From positions 54,787,228 through 54,851,227 of the forward strand of contig NC_092875.1 of assembly GCF_028372415.1 (NCBI RefSeq): 64,000 nt of DNA, in the 5' to 3' direction. The notes under the pieces were generated by a model. That model had not been told where the DNA came from. It ran no database searches and saw only the letters and a program-made list of their open reading frames with translations. Made by a program: the position numbers and the translations under genes. Every line of letters starts with the position of its first letter. Positions within the stretch are counted from its first letter, which is position 1. Origin of the DNA: Notamacropus eugenii (Eukaryota; Chordata; Mammalia; Diprotodontia; Macropodidae). Positions 57,701 through 64,000 of the stretch are shown piece after piece.

Positions 57701-60700
57701 AAACACCACTTTCCTAAACCACTGAGGCAGCACAATCACCACCCCCCATCCTGTCTGTTATTTAGGGAGTGGGGTGGGGGTGGGGTCAGTTTTTTGGAAT
57801 AAAGCAATTGAGTCACCATAGCCAATTGAGGGAGAGTTTTTGATTGTTCACTTGACTCTTTCAATGGCAGGAAGAAGCCCCAATCTCTGTTGGGGGACAG
57901 GCCAAGTTGGTGTATTCTGTCACTTCTGGGGAGAGAGGCAGACAGTGTGAATGGTGTCTGTGGTGTAGGAAGGAGTTTGACTGAGAAAAGAAAGCTCACA
58001 GGGCTTCCTGAGGGTGCATAAGGCTATGGCTCCTTCATAAACACATGTGCAGAAAGCTCCACGGAAGTCCTCATCGTAGTAAAGGAAGCCAACATCATAC
58101 TTCTCTAAGGCAGGCCCTGATCCATCTGGAGACCCAGGCAGTGAGGTGTAGACAGCTACTGCCTCTGAAGCTGGTAACCTGGCTCTCACCCCTTGATTCT
58201 GATTTTCCCATCAGAATTATTGCCAGATGGGCTGTGACTGGTTTCTGGCACACTGGGCTTTGGGAAGCCCCATGGGCTGGCCCAAAGCTGCTGTTAATGG
58301 AGTCCCTTTGACAATTTTGGGGAAGGGCCTAAACCATCAGATACAGAAGCCCTTTAGCCCAGATGTTGGGAGCTGGTAGGGAAAGCTGGTCATCTCACCT
58401 CATGTCCCTGTTGACCCAAGAAATGTAAAACTGAGGTCCCACTAGCTGTCAGTTGGCTGGCCCTTTGTTCCTATTGCATTTATGAAAGCAGACATCTGGG
58501 TCAACTTTTGTAAAAGGGGAGCTGAGCTCAGTTTTAGAATCTGGGCTTATCCCTTTGGGGATCTGGGGTTTTGGAGATAGGCTCAGTGTCTCCAGTCTGA
58601 AAACATCCCTCCAGGACAGGGGTGGGGAACCTGTGGACTTGAGGCCACATGTGGCCCTCCAGGTCCTCAAGTGTGGCCCTTTGACTGGGGCCCCAATAAA
58701 AGGATTTGTTCTGTAAAACTTGGACTCAGTCAAAAGGCTGCACTCAAGGACCTAGAAAGTCACATGTGGTCTGGAGGCCACAAGTTCCCCACCCCTGTTC
58801 CAGGAGTTCCTAACCCTCTGTAGATATAAATCTCTACACAAATGTCCTGATGCCTTAACCCTTTCTACCACCCCCTACTCGTACCCACCAGGGTGTGGAT
58901 AAACAAATCATTAATAAATGTACCATCCCCCTTTGCCCAACATATACAAATTTCCAGACTATCTGCATAAACTGTTTGAACATTGAGTGCCAGAGCTAAG
59001 AGAGTCCTTTGAACACAGAACATGAGAGCTACAAGGCCCTGTAGAGGATAGAACCTTGGCCCTTGGAGGGACCTTAGAACAGAAAATGTTGAAGCTGGAA
59101 GTGACCTTAGAATATAGACTATCATTGAGGGAAGTGACCTGAGAACCCAGAATGTCAGAGCCAGGAGAGACTTCAGAGCACAGAAACTCAGAGCTGGAAA
59201 TGTAGTGACCTCTGACCTGAGAATGCCTTTAGAACACAGAACATAATAAAAACCCAAGTTTCTATAGTTCTTTGAGTCGAAAGGTTCTCCCCTGCCCACA
59301 GCCCCATGGGACAGGCAGTATGAGCATTACTGTTCCCATTTTCTAGATAAGGAAGCTGAGGCTCAGGTAGGTAAATGATCTGCTCACATTCTCACAGCTA
59401 GTAAGTGCTGGGAGCAGGATTCAGGAGCTGCTCTCCTGACTACAAGAGTGACATTCTTTCTATGTTACAGCATGCTAAAGCTGAAATCTAGCAAAATATA
59501 TTAGGATATATCACACAGAGTGTCAAAGGTGGAAGGAACCTTCCACGCTAGTTGCTCCAACCTTCTCATTTTACAGAAGAGGACACTGGAGTCAAGAGAT
59601 GTGAAAATGATTTACCCAAGGTAACCTGGGGGGCCCGAGGCATCTAGCGGAACCTGCCTCTCTTGTCTCTGACCCAGAGTTCTTTCCACTATCCCATCCT
59701 GCACTCTCCACTCAAGAAAAGGTCTTTGCTCTCCCACCCTCCATCCCCCACCTCCACTTCCCTCCACTCCAGGCAAACACTCTAGTCTTTCTTACCCACC
59801 AGCTACACTCCTTTCTTCCCTTATTACTAAGATTTTGAAGGTTCTACAAGTAATCTGCTATCCCTTCTGAAGGAGGAGACTGGGGCATGGTGTTTTTGAG
59901 CTACCAAAAAAACCCCCAACCCCCCAGCCAAACCAGGCCTTTTCATTCCTGGTGCCTCAGTTTTTAACAACCATTGTGTAATACAGTACTTTCTCTCCTG
60001 TTCTTCAGGGTCCCCCTTTCTGGTTATGGGTGGAATGGAAGGCACATTGGGTCTGCAGTCCAAGGACAGAGTTCAAATTCTGACTCTTGGTACTTATTAA
60101 GTTGTATAATCTTGGACAAGTCACTTTCCTTTTCTGGGAACAAGGTTTTTTATCTATTAAATCAGGAGGCTGGACTAAATGAGCTTTCACCAGCCTTCTA
60201 GCTCTATATCCCACAATCTTATCATCTGTCTTGTGGTCCCACACGCCCTACACAGGTTTCCCCAACAGGTGGCTTTAGTTAGCCATTTGGGTAAGTGTTG
60301 GGATATGGGGCTGAGAGCTGCTCCAAGCTGCTGCTGCCACCCCTAGCTCATTCCATCTTCCTCTTCATGCCTCGGGCCGGTATGTGGTGATGGACACCCA
60401 CAGTTTAGCTAAGTATGGCTGGGCTGGCCCGGGATCCTTCCTCTGGATAATATAATAAGACTAATGCCAAGTAATATTGCTGAAATATATGGAGTCTTCC
60501 AAAAAACGTTCCTTACAATAACCTGTGAAGCAGGCATCTAGAGGGATCTTTTTTCCATTTCATCAGTGAGGAAACTGAGGCTCACATGTGACTCCCCTAT
60601 AGTCATATGGCTTGGAAGGGTTGGGACCAGGATTCAAACTCAGGTCTTCTGACTCAAGTCCAGCGTTCTTTCTATTCTATCCTGTTGCCCCTAGGTACTA

Positions 60701-62873
60701 GAGGACAGGGGCTCTCCCACCTGGGAGCTAGTAGCCCTGCCTACAGACTCTCCCCTTCCTAACACACCAGCGTATTCTCCTCTCAAGTACAGTCCCTTGT
60801 TCCCCAAGTCTGGATGGAGGTGGGTGGAGTTCTCAGAAGGAGCTGGGTATTCCAGGCCCTGCCAGGGGGACACACTCACCCCAGACCTGACCCTATGGGG
60901 GGTAATGAATAATATCGATGATGATCATGATAAGAAAAGCTTATATTCCTCAAGGCCTTTAAGGCATCCTAAGCTCTGGGCCAGCTTGTAGTGGAAACCA
61001 TTTTACCCTTTTTCACAAAGGAGGAAACTGATACTCTATAATATTGTCTTTCTCCAGCTCACCCCACTGCTAGTGAGTGGCAGAGACCCCAGTCTGAACC
61101 TTCCTGGCAATTAGGCTAGCCCAGTGTCTACATCTGGCCAGCTGTTCCCCCAACCTCCAAGAGTCCAGAGAGACCTGGAATACAGAAACTGGATAGTGGG
61201 TGGCTGATGGGCCCCAAAGGGGAGATAGAAGGGAGCTGACACACATTTTCCACCCCAGACCAGGTTCTCCACTCCCCTGTTCCCAGCTCCCTCCCAGGCC
61301 CTCTCAACTCTTACCTGTGCCTGATAAATCCCCCCTGGATCCCTTGGTCCTAATCCCACAAAGGGACGGTTTGCAGGGGGCGTGCTGGGCGCAGAGTAGG
61401 CTGCGGGAAGGAGAGAGACCAAGAGCCCATTAGTGGGGGGGTGAGGCTGGGAGCCCCTCTCAAGGCCATTGAAGCCCAGCTCTCTCTCTCTCTCTCTCTG
61501 TCTCTCTGTCTCTCTCTCTCTCTCTATCCCCCTCTCTCTCTCCTGCTACTGGGGAGTCAGCTGTCCACCCCCAGCAGTGCCTAGGATCACAGTCACCCCA
61601 GACTCTGAGTCTAAATTTGGACCATTTTATCTGGTGGCATAGTGAAATTCCAGGCTTTGACACAGAACTCAGCCAAAGGGATACCGCCCCCACACCCAAG
61701 AAAGCCCTCAACATGTTCCCAGGAGGTGTGTGTTGGGGGGAGAATAAAAAGGGAGAGGGGAAATCACCTTCCACAGCACTACCACGTGGAGCATGTTGGT
61801 GTAGCAACCATTTCCCTCTACCCCGCCCCCATTCATCTAGGGGACCTCCTAGGTCAGTGAATCAGAAGAGGGAGGGAGAGGATAAAAATTTCATAATTCA
61901 TAACTACTTGTGAATTATTCAGCTGCTTCCCTTGCCCACCCATCTCCCTTATCCCTCCCCTTCTGATGCCTGGACCTGCATCCCTCTCTGGGCTCTATGA
62001 ATAATTGAGTACATTTTATTTATTAATTTTCCTCCATGCAAGTGCATAGGGATGGGTGTGTGTTTGCATCCACACATATATTTTAATATAGACGATTAAA
62101 TTTCATTGGTGAGTAAATAATTCACTCCCGGATGCTGCCTGGGGAGGCCAGCTTCAGACAGGCTGGGACCAGAGGTTGATGGGACAGATTGCAGGGAGGG
62201 GGGGTCACGGTATTGGAAGAGGATGTCTGAGAGCCGGGGGCGGGGTGGGGGCGAACGCTTTCACTGGGGCTTTTGTTAAGTCTGAGCAGAGCCAGGATGG
62301 GTCTGGAAGGAAGAGGACGAGGCAGCATGGCATAGTGGGGAGAATGCTGGACTGGGAGACAGGAGACCTAGAGTCTAGCCCCACTTCTGCCATTAGATCA
62401 CTGCAAGTCACATCCCCACTCTGGGCTTCAGTTTCTTCTAGACTCCAGCTCTCCAGTTATTTGTTCTATAGTCCTTCCATCCCAGTGCTAAGGTTCTGTC
62501 TTAAGGTCCCTCTCAGTTCTGTGTTCTGAGTCCTCTGCCAGCTCTGAAGTTCAGTGGTCCTTTCCAATGCCAAGATTCTCTGTCATTTTCTGCTTATGTC
62601 TGAGGGGGAGGCAACACTTGACTGGGAGTCAGGAGACCCAGGCTTGCATTCTGGTTCTGGCTCGAAAATTCGAGAGGCCACATCTGCTTCTGTGTACTCT
62701 ACTGAATCCATCCTAGATTTGACTTATCCAATCCCACAGAGACCCCAAGTTGGACAATGAAGATTTCTTTCCTTTGTCCCTAGGGTTAAGGGAGTGAAGA
62801 AGCCAGGAGACAAGGGAAGCTTCCCAGGGGGTTGGTTACAGGGCAATAGATGCTCAACATTCTGCTGTATCAG

Positions 62874-62934
<61 letters not shown>

Positions 62935-64000
62935 GGGGGTGGGGGGGAACAGTTCATCTGGAGCTGGTTGACCTTTCATTTCATTAGTTCCTGATTGAGA
63001 GTGTGACAGGAAGCCCCCAGGGAAGTCTGGGGGAGTAGGATGGAGTCAGAGAAAGGGTGTTGGACACAGAAAGAAAAGAGGGGGATGGAGTTCCTGTGTG
63101 GAGGGAAGAGATGACCAGATGGTCCTGAATATGAAGACTGGGTAGGGGTATGGGGTAGATTAGTGGATTCTGAGCTGGAAGGGACCAGAGAACACAGAAC
63201 ATGAGATGCAACACAATGAAACTGGAAAAGACTTTAGGATACAGAACACAGACTGTCAGCTGGAAGGGGACACAAAACACAGGACATGGGCTGAGAAGGT
63301 CATAGAACACAGAACACAGAATGTCAGAGACAGAACAGAGGCCATCCAGTGGAGAAATGGAAGGGGCCTGATCTGACAAGTGGAAAGAACTGAGACCCAG
63401 AGAAGTGAAGCCGAGTCTTGCCTGAGCACATTCCACAAAGGCATGTACACATAATGTATACTGGTGGCACAGTGAAGACCAAAAGCCCGGCTCCTTGACG
63501 CCTGGGCAGCACTATCCCTTGCTCTACTCGTCTTCTCTGGCCTCGCCCTTCCCTCGCTCAGAGATGTCAGGATGCCCTCTTCCCTGCTGACCTCAGCCCT
63601 TAGCGTTGTGAGGAAAGGAGGAGGATCAACTGCAGTGGTGTTTGTGACGGAGACACCCAGCACCAATGGGGCTGAGACCCACCAAGCTCATCCTGCCTGA
63701 GTGCCTGGCCGTCGAACTGGGCCTACACGCCAGCTGCCTTCCGCACCCTGCCTCTGCCGGCTGCTACCTGGGGCCCTCAAGATGCTGAGAGCCCCCAGTA
63801 TGATTGTGACCGGGGGCAAAGGGGTGGGGAAGGAGGGCTGAGTGGTCAGGGAGAAGGGGAGGTGCCCGGCTGCGCTGCCCACCCCGCCCCGGGCACCGCT
63901 TCCCTCACGCTTACTGGGTGAAGTCGGCGATGTGGTTCCTCCCTCGGAAGTTGTGGTGGTAGATTTGGTGTCAGGGGAGATAGCCAGCCGGGGCATGCCT
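45762..64000 (-). CDS. NFIC: Nuclear factor I C, C-terminal end (partial)
   Basis: NFI proteins are CCAAT/TTGGC-binding transcription factors; only the proline-rich activation tail is in the window. Minus-strand exons: beyond 64000 to 63915 (encodes [20 protein letters not shown], then TTSPTSP), 61400-61315 ([20 protein letters not shown], then PGGIYQAQ) and 45779-45762 (SWYLG and TAA). Human NFIC has LPRLALPPATKPATTSEGG...[33 protein letters not shown], so exon order and phase agree; donors are GTAAGC and GTAAGA, acceptors CCCGCAG and CTCCAG. The DNA-binding domain lies outside to the right. The last coding exon contributes only six codons, counting the stop. The gene converges with SMIM24, as in human. 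Family members NFIA, NFIB and NFIX also end in SWYLG or similar, so the C assignment relies on sequence wording and synteny. Confidence 0.9.
45782..45820 (-). promoter_or_regulatory. Polypyrimidine tract of the NFIC last-exon acceptor
   Basis: On the minus strand a CT-repeat and T-run lead directly into CTCCAG before 45779. The tract is a (GA)n-like microsatellite on the plus strand. Confidence 0.8.
46665..47730 (+). repeat. L2 LINE 3' region with nested SINE
   Basis: Sense L2 text runs from 'TAACTGGATTATTGCAACAG' near 46783 through 'CTTTTGCACATCCCTGGAACGC' to a 3' tail near 47700. The SINE at 47255-47490 interrupts it. It is antisense to NFIC in the last intron. Confidence 0.7.
47255..47490 (-). 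repeat. CORE-SINE with RTE-like tail, antisense
   Basis: Minus-strand reading gives 'GTGGCACGGTGGATAAGGC' at the head, 'CCTCAGTTTCCTTATCTG' in the core and 'AGAAAACCCCAAATAGTGGC', 'ATCACGAAGAGTTGGACTC' at the tail. A second RTE-like tail fragment in the other orientation follows at about 47520-47570. Confidence 0.7.
48118..48370 (+). repeat. CORE/MIR-type SINE, sense
   Basis: 'GCAGCTAGGTGGTACAGGGG', 'GGAGTTCAAGTCTGACCTC', 'TGTGTGACCTTGGGCAAG' and 'CCTCAGTTTCCCCAACTG' in order. Confidence 0.75.
48400..50260 (+). repeat. RTE-clade LINE (BovB-like), broken by SINE insertion
   Basis: In scattered frames the sense strand encodes reverse-transcriptase remnants in the right order: [12 protein letters not shown] near 48956, [18 protein letters not shown] near 49155, a FADD-box relic [15 protein letters not shown] near 49642, and the C-terminal [15 protein letters not shown] near 50071, which resembles the RTE 'GH..R..D.RWT..V..W' ending. 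A MIR-type SINE lies across 49205-49490. The 5' limit is unclear; 47760-48117 may belong to it. Stops and shifts make it inactive. Confidence 0.65.
49205..49490 (-). repeat. MIR-type SINE nested in the RTE LINE
   Basis: 'CATTTTACAGATGAGGAAACTG', 'CTTGCCCAGGGTTAAATGG' and 'CCTGACTCCGAGACC' are an inverted MIR between two reverse-transcriptase blocks. Confidence 0.65.
50490..51120 (-). repeat. Two antisense MIR-like repeats
   Basis: 50490-50650 contains 'TGTATATGGGGAAACTGAGG' and 'CCCAGGGTCACAAAG'; 50920-51120 contains 'CTACAGATGGGAAACCTGAGG', 'CCAGGGTCACACAACTAG' and 'TTTCAACTCTGGTCTTC'. Confidence 0.6.
51484..52420. promoter_or_regulatory. Non-repetitive CpG-retaining island in NFIC last intron
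   Basis: This segment keeps many CpGs (for example TTACCACGACAA, ATTCGGGG, GATACGATGG, ATCACGACATG, CCCGCATCAG) amid CpG-poor repeats. Within it are CCTTTAAAAGG at 52056-52066 (CArG-like), GATATAACAGC near 51994 and a TATA-like GTTATAATAG near 52240. I see no homology to a protein in the open frames. It may be an enhancer, an internal promoter or an exapted old element. Confidence 0.35.
52940..53235 (+). repeat. MIR fragment and a short ~33-bp minisatellite
   Basis: A MIR 3' half (52945-53060) is followed by repeats of the type 'GGACAAAGAATGTC', 'GGCTGGAAGGGGCCTT' at 53080-53220. The same unit recurs singly at 53895-53940 and in arrays at 58970-59240 and 63165-63340. Confidence 0.5.
53490..53830 (+). 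repeat. L2 LINE 3' fragment, sense
   Basis: 'CTTTCCAAATCCCCTCC', 'GTATTCACCCC' and the tail with 'GGTGCCTAATCAATGG' follow an L2 3' end. 54085-54745 shows nothing I recognise. Confidence 0.5.
54745..55500 (+). repeat. L2 LINE fragment interrupted by a 7SL retrocopy
   Basis: 'CTGGACTATTTTAATAGC', 'CTATCACCTCCAGGATCAAA' and 'CTTCCTACCTTTCC' are sense L2. The text breaks at 55096 and resumes after 55393. Confidence 0.65.
55096..55393 (-). pseudogene. 7SL RNA (SRP RNA) retropseudogene, near full length
   Basis: Read on the minus strand the 298 bases follow 7SL RNA from start to end: 5' GGCTGGGCATGGTGGCACAC, then GGGAGGCTGGGGCTGG and CAGGAGTTCTGAGTAGCCAG, a diverged S-domain with CTGCCTCAAGAGGGG, and 3' ATGAGATTGGGCCTGT, CCAGCCTGGGCAATATAGG, AGACCCAGTCTC. 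It has an A-rich end (AGAAAGAAAAAAAG). The S-domain is present, so it is a copy of 7SL itself, not an Alu or B1-like SINE, which lack it. The flanks carry a worn direct repeat CCCTTCCTAC. The many changes show it is old and inactive. Confidence 0.8.
55530..56455 (+). repeat. L2 LINE 3' region, sense (second copy)
   Basis: Restarts upstream in ORF2 ('CTCTATTCAGATGACTCCCAG') and runs to a well-formed tail with 'CACAGTAGGCACTTAATAAATG' near 56420. So two L2 copies lie head to tail here, as at 1-2375. Confidence 0.7.
56500..56925 (+). repeat. Ancient repeat and MIR-type SINE
   Basis: 56520-56625 matches the old family at 26410 ('TAAGTACTTGCTAACTATC', 'GAGCTCACAATCTAATG'); 56740-56920 is a sense MIR ('TGTGCGACCCTGGGCACATC', 'CATCTGTAAAGTGGGAATAA'). 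56930-57250 shows nothing I recognise. Confidence 0.5.
57260..57420 (+). repeat. Old repeat of the 'ATCATAGAATC' type
   Basis: 'AGTCACAGAATCGG', 'CCTCGATTTCAGGATGAAG' and 'AAGGCCACACAGCAGCTGG' in order. From 57420 to 58616 no gene or clear repeat is seen apart from a MIR-like phrase near 57525-57720. Confidence 0.4.
58617..58797. mobile_element. hAT foldback MITE with 8-bp target duplication
   Basis: Terminal inverted repeats CAGGGGTGGGGAACCTGTGG and CCACAAGTTCCCCACCCCTG enclose a largely palindromic 181-base element. The flanks are CTCCAGGA on the left and TTCCAGGA on the right, an 8-base duplication with one change, diagnostic of the hAT superfamily. No coding capacity. It resembles an abundant marsupial nonautonomous hAT family. 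Confidence 0.85.
58970..59245. repeat. ~33-bp minisatellite array
   Basis: Six or more diverged units of the form GAACACAGAATGTCAGAGC plus TGGAAGGGACCTTA follow each other, for example near 59009, 59068, 59133 and 59230. Confidence 0.7.
59290..60700 (-). repeat. Cluster of antisense and sense MIR-like repeats
   Basis: 59300-59480 ('TTCTAGATAAGGAAGCTGAGG'), 59510-59700 ('CTCATTTTACAGAAGAGGAC'), 60030-60220 (sense, 'ATCTATTAAATCAGGAGGC') and 60480-60700 ('CATCAGTGAGGAAACTGAGG', 'ATTCAAACTCAGGTCTTC') carry MIR wording. No gene seen. 60700-61314 is intron sequence near the NFIC exon with one further worn MIR at 60920-61110. Confidence 0.5.
61481..61542. repeat. (TC)n microsatellite
   Basis: CT/TC repeat with GTCTCTCTG interruptions, 80 bases outside the NFIC penultimate exon on its intron 5' side. 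Confidence 0.9.
61880..62130. promoter_or_regulatory. AT-rich homeodomain/POU-motif island in NFIC intron
   Basis: The stretch packs TCATAATTCATAA, TGAATTATTCAG, ATGAATAATTGAG, TTTATTTATTAATTTT, ATGCAAGTGCAT, TTTAATATAGACGATTAAA and GAGTAAATAATTCACTC into 240 bases. It is not a recognisable repeat and contrasts with GC-rich flanks. I infer a candidate conserved enhancer. Confidence 0.35.
62320..62710 (+). repeat. MIR-like repeats in NFIC intron
   Basis: 'GGGAGACAGGAGACCTAGAG' with 'AAGTCACATCCCCAC' at 62330-62440, and 'GACTGGGAGTCAGGAGACCC' at 62619-62640, carry worn MIR wording. Confidence 0.4.
62876..62933. repeat. (GT)n microsatellite
   Basis: About 28 GT units followed by a G-rich stretch. 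Confidence 0.95.
63165..63345. repeat. ~33-bp minisatellite array
   Basis: Units such as GAACACAGAACATGAGATG, GGATACAGAACACAGACTG and GAACACAGAATGTCAGAG recur with GCTGGAAGGG spacers, the same unit type as 58970-59245. 63345-63914 shows no other feature I can name. Confidence 0.65.

Overview
This window looks like nuclear DNA from a marsupial. It has intron-bearing vertebrate genes with GT-AG junctions, a CpG-island promoter, and a dense background of L2 LINEs, CORE/MIR-type SINEs, SINEs with an RTE (BovB-like) tail, an RTE LINE and small hAT and Tc1/mariner-type foldback elements. That mix is typical of metatherians; the species call is inference. Gene order and orientation match human 19p13.3 in reverse: DOHH (+), a two-exon small membrane protein matching SMIM44 (+), SMIM24 (+), and then the 3' end of NFIC (-), which converges on SMIM24.

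Layout: 1-3300 is intergenic and L2-rich. About 3460-4900 is a CpG island with a probable DOHH noncoding first exon near 4262-4314. DOHH coding exons lie at 10719-10992, 11860-11936, 13352-13589 and 14326-14663. SMIM44-like coding exons are 16471-16687 and 17732-17991. SMIM24 coding exons are 21678-21744, 21989-22100, 22448-22519 and 23962-24070. About 24340-35000 is a repeat-filled convergent intergenic region. NFIC occupies about 35000-64000 on the minus strand: a very long 3'UTR, a last exon with only six codons (45779-45762), a 15.5 kb intron, the penultimate exon (61400-61315), and the start of an upstream exon that runs off the window (63915 to beyond 64000).

The genes do not form one pathway. 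DOHH completes hypusine formation on eIF5A, SMIM24 and the SMIM44-like protein are small single-pass membrane proteins, and NFIC is a nuclear factor I transcription factor. They are held together by conserved synteny.

I found no new multi-gene system. The observations most worth checking are: a second open frame of 77 codons in the terminal NFIC exon, reached if the penultimate exon is skipped; a full-length 7SL RNA retrocopy inside L2 DNA; a processed pseudogene with a 14-bp target-site duplication and unrecognised parent; two DNA-transposon foldback elements with visible terminal repeats and target duplications; minisatellite arrays inside and near NFIC; and two candidate conserved noncoding islands in NFIC introns.
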